DNA of 64,000 nucleotides from Kribbella antibiotica. Lineage in GTDB: Bacteria > Actinomycetota > Actinomycetes > Propionibacteriales > Kribbellaceae. Numbering within the stretch: the first letter of the stretch is position 1; the number at the start of each line of letters is the position of its first letter. The notes beneath the pieces were generated by a model that worked only from the letters and a program-made list of their open reading frames with translations, searched no databases and was not told where the DNA came from. The position numbers and the translations under genes are program-made. The stretch lies in NCBI RefSeq assembly GCF_004349055.1, contig NZ_SMKX01000020.1, positions 24,835 to 88,834 of the forward strand, read 5' to 3'. Of this stretch, positions 8,822 to 17,066 are shown one piece after another.

Positions 8822-9471
8822 CGTTGGCCGTACACGTTCTGATAGCGGTCGTAGAGCCGGTCGACGTCGTCCTGGGCGATCGTGACCAGGTCACCGGCGG
8901 ACCGGGCCAGGTGCACGGTGCGCGCGACGTCCTCGCACATCACTGCCGCTTTGACGGCGGCTTTCGCGTCCTTGCCGATCGTGAAGACGCCGTGGTTGCG
9001 CATCAGGACCGCTGGGGAGCGGTGCCCGGCCAGCGTCGCCACGATGCCGCGGCCGATGTCGTCGTTCCCGATCAGGGCGAACGGCCCGACCGGGATCTCG
9101 CCACCGAACTCGTCGGCCATCGCGGTCAGGACGCACGGGATCGGTTCGCCGCGTGCCGCCCAGGCGGTCGCGTACGTCGAGTGGGTGTGGACGACGCCGC
9201 CGACCTCCGGCATTTCGCGGTACACGTAGGCGTGCGCCGCGGTGTCGCTCGACGGATCGAGGTCGCCCTCCACCACCTTCCCGTCCAGATCGCACACGAC
9301 AATCGCGTCGGGGTGCAGATCGTCGTACGAGATCCCACTGGGTTTGATGACGAACAGGTCCTCGCCGGGCACCCGGCCGGAGACGTTGCCGGCGGTCCAG
9401 GCGACCAGGCCGTAGCGCACCAGTTCGGCATGCAGAGCGCAGACTTCTTCGCGGATGCTGCTGAGCGTCAT
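8818..9471 (-). CDS. araD: L-ribulose-5-phosphate 4-epimerase
   Basis: Epimerises L-ribulose 5-phosphate to D-xylulose 5-phosphate, linking arabinose to the pentose phosphate pathway. The 217-residue class II aldolase-fold protein shows the phosphate- and zinc-binding motifs in order: AGNVSGR (about 27-33), IKPSGISY (about 42-49), SSDTAAH (about 74-80), VHTHSTYA with zinc histidines (about 94-101) and NHGVF with a further histidine (about 158). The ATG overlaps the araB stop by four bases and the gene's stop overlaps the araA start by four bases, so the three enzymes are made in tight stoichiometric linkage. The gene order B-D-A differs from the enteric B-A-D. Confidence 0.96.
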   Translation of the reverse strand: MTLSSIREEVCALHAELVRYGLVAWTAGNVSGRVPGEDLFVIKPSGISYDDLHPDAIVVCDLDGKVVEGDLDPSSDTAAHAYVYREMPEVGGVVHTHSTYATAWAARGEPIPCVLTAMADEFGGEIPVGPFALIGNDDIGRGIVATLAGHRSPAVLMRNHGVFTIGKDAKAAVKAAVMCEDVARTVHLARSAGDLVTIAQDDVDRLYDRYQNVYGQR

Positions 9472-11147
9472 TTGGCGACCTCGTTCCGAAGTGCGCGCAA
9501 CCGGTGGAGTACGCCGCTGCCGCCGTGCCGGTCGCCCGCGAAATAGTCGTGCAGGGCGCGATACTCGGCGTACAGGCGGTCGTACACGTCGGCGCGGTCG
9601 TGGTCGGGGACGAAGGCGGCCTCGGTACGCGCGCCCATGGCGGCGGCCGCGGCCTTGACGTCCGGATAGGTGCCGGCGGCAACGGCCGCATGGATCGCCG
9701 AGCCGAGGGCTGGGCCCTGCGTGGAACGGATCACCGACAACGGTCGCCGCAGGACGTCGGCGTAGATCTGCATCACCAGCCGGTTCTTCAGCAGACCACC
9801 GGCGACGATGAACTCGGTGACCGGTACGCCGGACTTGTCGAAGGCGTCCAGGATCGTGCGGGTCCCGAACGCGGTGGACTCGATGAGGGCGCGATACGTG
9901 TCCTCCGGCCGGGTCTCGAGCGTCTGACCGATCACCACCGCGGACAGGTCGTGGTCGACCAGGACGGACCGGTTCCCGTTGTGCCAGTCGAGGGCGATCA
10001 GGCCGTGCCGGCCGACCGGCTGCTGCTCGGCGAGCGAGGCAAGGTGGTCATGCACGGTTTCGCCGCGAAGCTGCGCCTCGGCGTGATACTCGGGCGGTAC
10101 GCAGGTGTCCACGAACCAGCCGAAGATGTCGCCGACCGCCGATTGGCCGGCCTCGTAGCCCCACAGGCCGTCGACGATGCCGTCGCGGACGACGCCACAC
10201 ATGCCTGGCACTTCGGCCAGTTGGTCGGACGACATCACGTGGCAGGTCGACGTACCCATGATCGCTACCAGTTGCCCGGGGCGGACGGCATCGGCCGCAG
10301 CCGCGGTGACATGGGCGTCGACGTTGCCGACGGCTACCGCGATGCCTGCGGGGAGGCCGGTCAGAGCGGCTGCCTCGGTGGTGAGGCGACCGGCCAGCCC
10401 GCCGAGCGGGGACAACCGATGCCCCAGCTTGTCGGTGAAGTCACCGAAGGCGGGATTGAGCGCCTCCAGGTACTCCCGGGACGGGTAGCCGTCCTCGGTG
10501 TGGATGCCCTTGTATCCGGCGGTGCAAACGTTGCGGGACTCGACGCCGGTCAGTTGCCAGACGATCCAGTCGGCCGCCTCGATCCAGCGCTCGGCCCGGC
10601 GGTAGGTCTCCGGGTCCTCCTCCAGCACCTGCAGACCCTTGGCGAACTCCCACTCCGAGGAGATCCGGCCGCCGTACCGCGACAACCAGCGCTCGCCGCG
10701 CTCTTCCGCGACAGCGTTGATCCGGTCGGCCTGCGGCTGCGCCGCGTGGTGCTTCCAGAGCTTGGGCCACGCGTGCGGGCGAAACCACAGACCGTGCACC
10801 TCGCACAACGGCGTACCGTCGGCGAGGGTCGGCAGCACGGTGCAGGCGGTGAAGTCGGTGCCGATCCCGACCACGTCGGTCGCGGAGATACCGGCTGCGG
10901 CGATGGCTTCCGGAATCGCATGCCGCAGGACGTCGCGCCAGTTGCTCGGCGCTTGCAGAGCCCACGCCGGTCCGAGCGTGATGTCGGATCCGGGGAGCCG
11001 GTGCTCGATCACGCCGTGCCGGTACTCGGACACCGCGGTGCCCAGCTCGGCACCGTCCGAGACCCGGACCACGACCGCCCGGCCCGACAAGGTCCCGAAG
11101 TCGACCCCGACGACGTACTGACTGTGAGCGTTAACATTCTCGGTCAT
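9468..11147 (-). CDS. araB: L-ribulokinase
   Basis: Phosphorylates L-ribulose with ATP. The 559-residue FGGY-family kinase begins QYVVGVDFGTLSGRAVVVR, the phosphate-1 loop of the actin-like fold; AVGNVDAHVTAAAA and IMGTSTCHVMSS lie mid-protein and the C-terminal adenosine motif AGGLLKNRLVMQIYADVLRR follows. ATG at 11147 is preferred to TTG at 11198, because the kinase fold then starts about ten residues in. A 14-bp operator-like site (11123-11136) lies inside codons 4-9, and a second (11200-11213) lies 53 bases upstream, overlapping the stop of the GH39-like gene. So araB can have its own repressed promoter while also being read through from GH36 and GH39. Confidence 0.96.
   Translation of the reverse strand: MTENVNAHSQYVVGVDFGTLSGRAVVVRVSDGAELGTAVSEYRHGVIEHRLPGSDITLGPAWALQAPSNWRDVLRHAIPEAIAAAGISATDVVGIGTDFTACTVLPTLADGTPLCEVHGLWFRPHAWPKLWKHHAAQPQADRINAVAEERGERWLSRYGGRISSEWEFAKGLQVLEEDPETYRRAERWIEAADWIVWQLTGVESRNVCTAGYKGIHTEDGYPSREYLEALNPAFGDFTDKLGHRLSPLGGLAGRLTTEAAALTGLPAGIAVAVGNVDAHVTAAAADAVRPGQLVAIMGTSTCHVMSSDQLAEVPGMCGVVRDGIVDGLWGYEAGQSAVGDIFGWFVDTCVPPEYHAEAQLRGETVHDHLASLAEQQPVGRHGLIALDWHNGNRSVLVDHDLSAVVIGQTLETRPEDTYRALIESTAFGTRTILDAFDKSGVPVTEFIVAGGLLKNRLVMQIYADVLRRPLSVIRSTQGPALGSAIHAAVAAGTYPDVKAAAAAMGARTEAAFVPDHDRADVYDRLYAEYRALHDYFAGDRHGGSGVLHRLRALRNEVAK
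11123..11136. promoter_or_regulatory. AraR/LacI-type operator inside the start of araB
   Basis: TGTGAGCGTTAACA, matching TGTTAnCGnTAACA at 12 of the 12 fixed positions except the fourth and fifth. It covers early araB codons (NVNAH), so binding there would block an elongating or initiating polymerase at araB. Confidence 0.6.
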
Positions 11148-11199
11148 GGATTGCTCTCTGTGACGGTGACAAGCGGAGGAGGGGTGGAGATTCAGCAAC

Positions 11200-11213
11200 A
11201 GTTAACGCTAACA
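11200..11213. promoter_or_regulatory. AraR/LacI-type operator between the GH39-like gene and araB
   Basis: AGTTAACGCTAACA, one mismatch from TGTTAnCGnTAACA. Its bases 11208-11210 are the stop codon of the GH39-like gene. It is 64 bp centre-to-centre... specifically 77 bases from the site inside araB, a distance that would permit looping by a tetrameric LacI-type repressor. Confidence 0.65.
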
Positions 11214-13850
11214 GCCTGACCGCTTCTGCGTAATAGGCGTCCCGAGAACGATCGGGGCGATCGTGATCTTGTCGACGTCGGGTGCGTAGGCGCCGGCGTT
11301 GCCGAAGACCAGTGATCCGCTCGCCGTCTTCAACTCCACACCGATGGTCCGTTCGAGGAAGCTGTCCCAGGCATAGGTGTAGCGGAAGTACGCGTGCCCG
11401 GCGCTCGCGGCGCCGCCGGTCTCGGTGACGTCCAGTCGTCGATCGACGACCTGCGGGTTGTAGGCGTGAGGCCCGCCGAGCTCCGCGTTCGCGTAGCTGA
11501 CGGCGATGTCGTAGGCGCCGGGCTTGTCGAAGCCAGGTCCGCGCGGGATCTCGAACGTGTTGGCCGCGCCGTTGCCGATGTAGCCGAGTGCCTTCAGTCC
11601 GGATGCGTTGCTGCCTGAGGCAGTCGGGTAGGTGTTCACCGCCGTCGTGCCATGCCGTACGGCGTTCTCGGCCTCGATAGTGACCGCTGCAGTGTCGGCC
11701 GCCGCGGCTCGGGTCGTGGTGACCTGCTTGAGCAGGATCCCGGCGGCCGAACTCAGCTCGAGTTCGTTGATGCCCTGAGCCAATCGCACCCGGGCGGTGG
11801 ATCGCCAACTGCCGTCGCGCGCCGCGGTGAGCTTCGTGACCGAGCGGCCGTTCACCCGGAGGTCAGCGGTCGCTGCCGCCGAAGTCCGGTAGTCCAGGGT
11901 GACGTCGTAGTACCCGGTCTCCCACGCGTTGGCGTAGACCTCGGCGCGCTGGCCAGCCCCGCGCACAGAGCCGTAGCCCCGGGCTCCAGTCGTGCCGTAA
12001 GTGACCTGCGCGCCGCCTGCGTACCGGAGCGTGGAGGCGGGGTAGACGGTCGGCTCGCCGTCAGTGACATCGGTCAGCAGGAACTTGTCGAGCGTGATGT
12101 CCGAGTTCGGCAGTACGGCGACGCCGTCCTCGCTCGCGCGCAGCGACAAGGTGTGCTGTCCGGCGGTCAGCGGGATCGTCACCTCCGAGCTGCCGCGGTA
12201 CTGCCACTTCTGGTAGTCCGTGAGCGCGAGATCGGCGGCGTACTGGACGATCGTCGACCTGGTCCCGTCGACGAACAGAGCATGCCGGCCAGGCTTGCCC
12301 GGGGTGGCGCCGATGACCTGGAACCGGTACTTGCCGCTCCGCGGAACGGTGACAGTCCAGTCCGCCTTCGAAGTCGGCTGGTTGAACGAGCCGACGTCGC
12401 GGCCGCCGGAGGCGAGGAACTTCCAGCCGCCACCGGCCTGCGGGTCCTGGGTGTAGACGGTGGCGGCGGTGAGCGCCGTGTTCTCCGCTTCGGTCTGGGC
12501 CGTCCAGACGCTTCCGGCCACCGGAGTGCGTTCCTGCTCAGGCGTGATGACGACCTGGTAGGCGGCGTACCGGTCATAGGTCGGTACGTCGAAGCTGACG
12601 GTGCCGTTCACCAGGGCGACACCGTCGAGGACCTTGATCACCGGTGGGGTTCCGGCCACTCCCTCGGCGCCGGAGAGCGTGTTCTCGCGAACCTCGACAT
12701 CGACCTTGCTGCCGAACGTCGCCGCGTCGAGACCGGCCAGCTTGAGCGAGACGGTCTTGCTGCCGCCGCCGTACAGGACGGTTGCGCGCTTGTTTGCGGT
12801 GTCGACTGCACCGATCGCCTGCAGGGTGTCGACCGCGTTGAGGGCGGGCGGGGTGACCTTCACGGTCCGGCTGCCGGCAAGGTCGCCGTACCACTTGTAG
12901 AGCCACCAGCCGGCGTTGGCGGAGTTCGTGCGAGCGCTGTTGTCGTTGAAGTTGCCGGCGTAGTTCCAGTACGCCGTCTGTCCGTCGACCTTCAGGTCTT
13001 CCATGATGGACAGCCACTGGATGAGCTGCCCGGGCGTGCCCATGTCGCGGAGCATCCGGTACTCGGTGATGTTGATCGGGATCGGCCCGACGCCGACGCT
13101 GGTCTCCAGTCGGCGGTAGTCGGCGAAATGCGATCGGAAGGTCCGCAGGTTGTCGATACCGAGTTCGTGCCAGATGAAGATGTCGGGCAGGACAGCGTTG
13201 GCCTTGGCATAGTTCAGGAAGTCCGCGGAGCGGGCCGGCTGCCAGCCGGTGTCGCCGGGGCCGCCGATGCGGGCGTGCCCGAGGCCGTGCCGCGCGTACA
13301 CCTCCTGGATCTTGCTGTACGTCGCCTTCCAGTCCGCCAGGAAGGTGTTCTTCATCGTCGCCCAGTTCGCGTACCAGTTGCCGCCGTCCGGCTCGTTGAA
13401 CGGGATGAAGACGTAGTCCTTGGGGCGTGCGGACTTGGTCGCGACGGCCTCCGCCACGGTCTCGACGATCTCGAGGTAGTTGCTCGGCCGGACGCCGCCG
13501 TTGTACGGCCAGTCGGGGTAGAAGTCCTGGACATAGATGTACATGTCCTTGCCGTGCTTGGCGAAGAAGCCGTCCTCGACCTTGAGCGCGTCACCGCTCG
13601 GATGCTGAGTCCCGTACGGCGCCTTCTGCGAAGTGTTGGTGATCGCGGCCCCGTTGATGAGCGCCGACGTCGGCGCACCCTCGTCACCGAACCCGTACAA
13701 CGTGCCGGTCGCTCCGCCACGGAAGGATCCGGTGGACTGCGCGAAGTCGACACTCAGTACGTCGGCGTTCGGATCTGCGGCGGCGGCCGGGACTGACAAT
13801 CCCGCGGTGGTAATGGCGACAACCGTCATGATCTTAAGGAAACTCCTCAT
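11208..13850 (-). CDS. Secreted GH39-like clan GH-A glycosidase with CBM35/CBM6-type modules
   Basis: An 880-residue exported enzyme. Residues 1-25 form a Sec signal (LKIMTVVAITTAGLSVPAAA). A TIM-barrel catalytic domain follows to about 330, with acid/base Glu153 in FIPFNEPDGG and nucleophile Glu263 in INITEYRML, the clan GH-A arrangement. A beta-sandwich follows, then two or three carbohydrate-binding-like modules: about 480-630 (AEN start, CBM35-like) and about 730-870 (IEAENAVRHG). GH39 is the closest family I can suggest; that family includes enzymes releasing alpha-Gal-1,3-Ara from arabinogalactan in Bifidobacterium. ATG at 13850 overlaps the GH36 stop by four bases and has CAGGAG upstream. 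Its neighbours GH36 and araBDA argue for arabinan or arabinogalactan side chains. Exact family and product are not proven. Confidence 0.65.
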   Translation of the reverse strand: MRSFLKIMTVVAITTAGLSVPAAAADPNADVLSVDFAQSTGSFRGGATGTLYGFGDEGAPTSALINGAAITNTSQKAPYGTQHPSGDALKVEDGFFAKHGKDMYIYVQDFYPDWPYNGGVRPSNYLEIVETVAEAVATKSARPKDYVFIPFNEPDGGNWYANWATMKNTFLADWKATYSKIQEVYARHGLGHARIGGPGDTGWQPARSADFLNYAKANAVLPDIFIWHELGIDNLRTFRSHFADYRRLETSVGVGPIPINITEYRMLRDMGTPGQLIQWLSIMEDLKVDGQTAYWNYAGNFNDNSARTNSANAGWWLYKWYGDLAGSRTVKVTPPALNAVDTLQAIGAVDTANKRATVLYGGGSKTVSLKLAGLDAATFGSKVDVEVRENTLSGAEGVAGTPPVIKVLDGVALVNGTVSFDVPTYDRYAAYQVVITPEQERTPVAGSVWTAQTEAENTALTAATVYTQDPQAGGGWKFLASGGRDVGSFNQPTSKADWTVTVPRSGKYRFQVIGATPGKPGRHALFVDGTRSTIVQYAADLALTDYQKWQYRGSSEVTIPLTAGQHTLSLRASEDGVAVLPNSDITLDKFLLTDVTDGEPTVYPASTLRYAGGAQVTYGTTGARGYGSVRGAGQRAEVYANAWETGYYDVTLDYRTSAAATADLRVNGRSVTKLTAARDGSWRSTARVRLAQGINELELSSAAGILLKQVTTTRAAAADTAAVTIEAENAVRHGTTAVNTYPTASGSNASGLKALGYIGNGAANTFEIPRGPGFDKPGAYDIAVSYANAELGGPHAYNPQVVDRRLDVTETGGAASAGHAYFRYTYAWDSFLERTIGVELKTASGSLVFGNAGAYAPDVDKITIAPIVLGTPITQKRSGC

Positions 13851-15931
13851 TGCGCGCTCCTGTCTCCGACAGCCAGGACGACTGCTTGATGGGTGTGGGG
13901 GAAGGTGATTCGCACAGCGGGTACGCCGTCGGCCTCGACACGTTCGATCGTCGCGTCGGTCGCCTTCGGGTACAGCACCTCGACGTCGGCTGCGGGCAGG
14001 GGGACGATGCAACTGTCCGAGTCGCCACCGCGTCTCCAGATCGCCAGCAAGGTCTGCTGATCGTCACGCAAGCCGTGCGCGATCCATTGGTCTTCCCAGC
14101 CGGGGAGACCCAGCGGCCAGAACGGCACAGCGGTGGCAACGAATGGCCGGTAGCCCCGGTAGGTAGTGATCGCCTCGGCCACCAGCGCTCGCTGGGCATC
14201 GGTCATCTGATCCAGATGGCCGGACAGGTGCAAGCGGCCGAGGAGCCCGGCGGTCATTGTGAAGGCGATGAGCTCATCGGTGAACGTGGGCTGGGGATAA
14301 ACCCAGTGGGCAGCCTGCTCCGGTGCGATTGCTGCAGCCGCCGCAGCCGCGATGGGCGGGAAGTACAGCGGATCCTGCTGATCGGTGGTCGACTGCACCT
14401 GCAGGTGCGACAGCATGGCGTAGTCCACGCGCATGCCACCGGACGAGCAGTTCTCCAGAGTGAGGTCCGGGTGGCGGTCGAGGACGCCGTCGATCCACTG
14501 CAGCAACGCCCGGTTGTGGCCCAACAGGCCCGCGCCGGCGGAGATCGCATCGTGGTCGGTGCCGACACCGAAGTTGATGTTGTGGTCGAGCTTCAGATAG
14601 CCGACACCCAGCCCGCCGACGAGTCGGTCGATGACCTCGTCGAGGTGCTTGCGGGCCAACGGGTGCCGCAGGTCGAGGTGGTAGCGACCGTGCTCGACAA
14701 CCCGGCGGCCGTGCCGCAGGAAGAACGCCTCGTCCGGCAGACTCTCGGCGATCGGGCTCCGGACTCCGACCATCTCCGGCTCCAGCCACAGCCCGGGAAC
14801 CATGCCGCGGTCGCGGATGTGATCCAGTACTTCGGAAAGTCCGCCGGGGAACCGGTTCGGCGCCGGCTCCCACGCTCCGACGCTGTCCCACCAGCCTTGC
14901 GCATCATCGTCGTACCAGCCGGCATCGATGCAGAACGTCTCGGCACCGACCTCGGCCGCGGCGTCGATCAGTGGGAGCAGCTTGGCCGTGGTGGGATCGC
15001 CCATCAGCGTGTTCATGTAGTCGTTGAAGATGACCGGGAGCCTGGTGTGATCCGGGTGCAGCCGACGGCCGTAGCGTCGGGCGGCGGTCAACGCGGCGAC
15101 GACTCCCTCGAATCCGTTGGTAGCAAAGGCGATGGTCACCGGCACGGTGCTGAACTCCTGACCGGGCGCCAACCGGCAGTACCAATCGTGTTCAGTCTCG
15201 GTCGGGCCGAGCAGGCTGACGTACAGGCCGTCGGCGCGTTCACCGGCCTGCCAGTGCCAGCCTCCGTTGTGCTCGAGTTGCCACCCGACGGCCAGGCCGG
15301 TCGACTCGTCGGTGACTACGCCGAGTGGGAGGGTGCCATCCGTCGACCAGGCCCCGAGCGCCGTACGGGCGAAGGTGCCGCGCGGGTCGATCTTGTGAGC
15401 TTCCCAGTTGAGGTCCGGCAGGACCTCGCGGGTGGTGGCCGAGGTCCAGCGGTTTTCGGCGAGCCAGTCGTTGTCGGCCCACCACAGGCGCAGGGATTCG
15501 AACGGCGCATCGGCCAGGGTCCCGCCCCAGATCGCGGACGTGATCCAGGTCAGGTCGACGTCGAGCGAGCCAGTGTTCACGAGGCGGGAGCTGATCCGCA
15601 GCGCGCCGGCGCCGGGCACCGCGGAGAGCGTGGTGGTGACAGTGAGGCCGTTGCTTTCATCAACGCTGGTGACGACAAGCTCAGTGTCATCGGCTTGCAG
15701 GGCGTGCCGTTGGTAGGACAGGCGGTTGCCGGCGAGAGAGTCGACGTACCGGCGGGCTGACCATGATCGGCCGGAGCCGACGACGCCGAGCTCAACCAGC
15801 GGCAGGGGAGTGGCGGGACGAACGACGTCCTGCCCGTTGAGGTGGACGCGGCTGAGCCGCGGGGTGCCGTCCGCCAGGGACAGCACCAGGGTGAAGGGGC
15901 CGGGGGACCAGACGATCTCGTCGTGGGACAT
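13847..15931 (-). CDS. GH36 alpha-galactosidase (possibly acting on galactosyl-arabinose or beta-L-arabinopyranosides)
   Basis: A 694-residue GH36 enzyme, the usual full length, with N-terminal beta-supersandwich, TIM barrel and C-terminal sheet. The nucleophile is Asp449 in YLKLDHN and the acid/base Asp503 in ENCSSGGMRVDYAM; FCIDAGWYDDD (about 333-343) binds the sugar. No signal peptide, so it is cytoplasmic. ATG at 15931 has GGAG four bases upstream. It is the first gene of the minus-strand series GH36, GH39-like, araB, araD, araA, and diverges from the LacI regulator across an operator. Alpha-D-galactose and beta-L-arabinopyranose share stereochemistry at the ring positions GH36/27 enzymes read, so either could be the true target in an arabinose operon. 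Confidence 0.88.
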   Translation of the reverse strand: MSHDEIVWSPGPFTLVLSLADGTPRLSRVHLNGQDVVRPATPLPLVELGVVGSGRSWSARRYVDSLAGNRLSYQRHALQADDTELVVTSVDESNGLTVTTTLSAVPGAGALRISSRLVNTGSLDVDLTWITSAIWGGTLADAPFESLRLWWADNDWLAENRWTSATTREVLPDLNWEAHKIDPRGTFARTALGAWSTDGTLPLGVVTDESTGLAVGWQLEHNGGWHWQAGERADGLYVSLLGPTETEHDWYCRLAPGQEFSTVPVTIAFATNGFEGVVAALTAARRYGRRLHPDHTRLPVIFNDYMNTLMGDPTTAKLLPLIDAAAEVGAETFCIDAGWYDDDAQGWWDSVGAWEPAPNRFPGGLSEVLDHIRDRGMVPGLWLEPEMVGVRSPIAESLPDEAFFLRHGRRVVEHGRYHLDLRHPLARKHLDEVIDRLVGGLGVGYLKLDHNINFGVGTDHDAISAGAGLLGHNRALLQWIDGVLDRHPDLTLENCSSGGMRVDYAMLSHLQVQSTTDQQDPLYFPPIAAAAAAAIAPEQAAHWVYPQPTFTDELIAFTMTAGLLGRLHLSGHLDQMTDAQRALVAEAITTYRGYRPFVATAVPFWPLGLPGWEDQWIAHGLRDDQQTLLAIWRRGGDSDSCIVPLPAADVEVLYPKATDATIERVEADGVPAVRITFPHTHQAVVLAVGDRSAQ

Positions 15932-15982
15932 AGGACTCCAGATGGCGGGAGCGGATCCGTAACAGGGGCTTGCGCTCGATCC

Positions 15983-15996
15983 TGTTATCGCTAACA
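15983..15996. promoter_or_regulatory. AraR/LacI-type operator in the GH36 / lacI divergent promoter
   Basis: TGTTATCGCTAACA, a full match to TGTTAnCGnTAACA. It lies 52 bases before the GH36 start and 9 bases before the lacI start, so one site could serve both autoregulation and control of the GH36-ara series. Confidence 0.75.
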
Positions 15997-16004
15997 CTCT
16001 AGCC

Positions 16005-17066
16005 ATGATTGTGAACGGTCACAACGGCGCAGGCCAACAAGAACCCGAAGCCGCCGCGGCGTCGATCCGGGATGTCGGTGCGGCTGCCGGCGTGTCCTAC
16101 CAGACCGTTTCGCGCGTCATCAACGGCCGTCCGAACGTCAGTCAGGAGACCAAGGACAGGGTCAATGCAGCCATCGCCGAGCTCGGTTACCGACCGAGCC
16201 GGGCCGCGCGGGCGCTGGCCCATGGCAGCGATCGCGTTGTCACCGTGCTGACGTCGAACACCCGCTTGTACGGGTATGCGGAGACGCTCGGTGGTATCGA
16301 GGAGGCGGCCCGAGCAGCCGGCGTACAGGTCGCGATCCGGGTGCTGGAATCGGATCGACCGGACGACATTGCGACCGCGGTCGAAGGGGTTAGCGACCCC
16401 CGTGCGGGTGCGGTGATCGTGCTGGCCTTCGATCGGGCAGGTGCCCGGGCTCTGCAGGCTTTGCCGGCCAACGTGCGGTCCTCGGCTGCGGCCGAGTCAT
16501 ACCTGGGCCGGCGGACGTCGTCCGCGGACAGCGCGCGGTGGACCTGGTTCGACGACATCCTGGCTGCGGAGCACGCAACCCAGCACCTGCTGGATCTTGG
16601 GCATCGCACGGTGCACCACATCGCGATCCCGTCGACCACCAGCGTTGGTGATCGGCAGCGCGGTTGGAAGCGCGCATTGGAGGCGGCGGGTGCCTCGGTG
16701 CCGGAGGTGGTCCGCCCGCGCAACTGGAGTATGGCCGGCGCGCACGAAGCCGCCCTCGAACTACTGCTCGACCCCACCGTGACAGCGGTGCTCTGTGGAA
16801 ACGACGACCAGGCACTCGGAATCATGCGTGCCGCCCATGATCGCGGCCTCCGGATCCCTGATGACCTCAGTGTCGTCGGCTTCGACGACGTACCGGCTGC
16901 AGCCTTCCTCACTCCTGCCCTGACCACGGTCAGGTTCGACTTCGCAGCACTCGGCCGCCGTGCGTTCGAGCTGCTGGGGGACGGCCTGGATCCCGCACAG
17001 GTCGCGGCGCCGGCTCTCGTCGTACGGGAGAGCACCGGCCCAGCACGTCAAGACAAGGATGACTGA
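16005..17066 (+). CDS. LacI family regulator of the arabinose block (AraR-like)
   Basis: A 353-residue LacI/GalR repressor. The helix-turn-helix and hinge are at about 20-70: SIRDVGAAAGVSYQTVSRVI, then RPNVSQETKDRV and the hinge ELGYRPSRAARALA. The periplasmic-binding-protein-like ligand domain fills the rest (VLCGNDDQALGIMRAA, VVGFDDVPAAAF). The operator TGTTATCGCTAACA ends nine bases before the ATG; there is no clear ribosome site, so a leaderless message is possible. It is divergent from GH36-GH39-araBDA and its stop overlaps the downstream importer gene (TGATG). It is therefore the natural candidate for the protein that binds all four TGTTAnCGnTAACA sites, with arabinose or an arabino-oligosaccharide as inducer. 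Confidence 0.9.
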   Translation: MIVNGHNGAGQQEPEAAAASIRDVGAAAGVSYQTVSRVINGRPNVSQETKDRVNAAIAELGYRPSRAARALAHGSDRVVTVLTSNTRLYGYAETLGGIEEAARAAGVQVAIRVLESDRPDDIATAVEGVSDPRAGAVIVLAFDRAGARALQALPANVRSSAAAESYLGRRTSSADSARWTWFDDILAAEHATQHLLDLGHRTVHHIAIPSTTSVGDRQRGWKRALEAAGASVPEVVRPRNWSMAGAHEAALELLLDPTVTAVLCGNDDQALGIMRAAHDRGLRIPDDLSVVGFDDVPAAAFLTPALTTVRFDFAALGRRAFELLGDGLDPAQVAAPALVVRESTGPARQDKDD

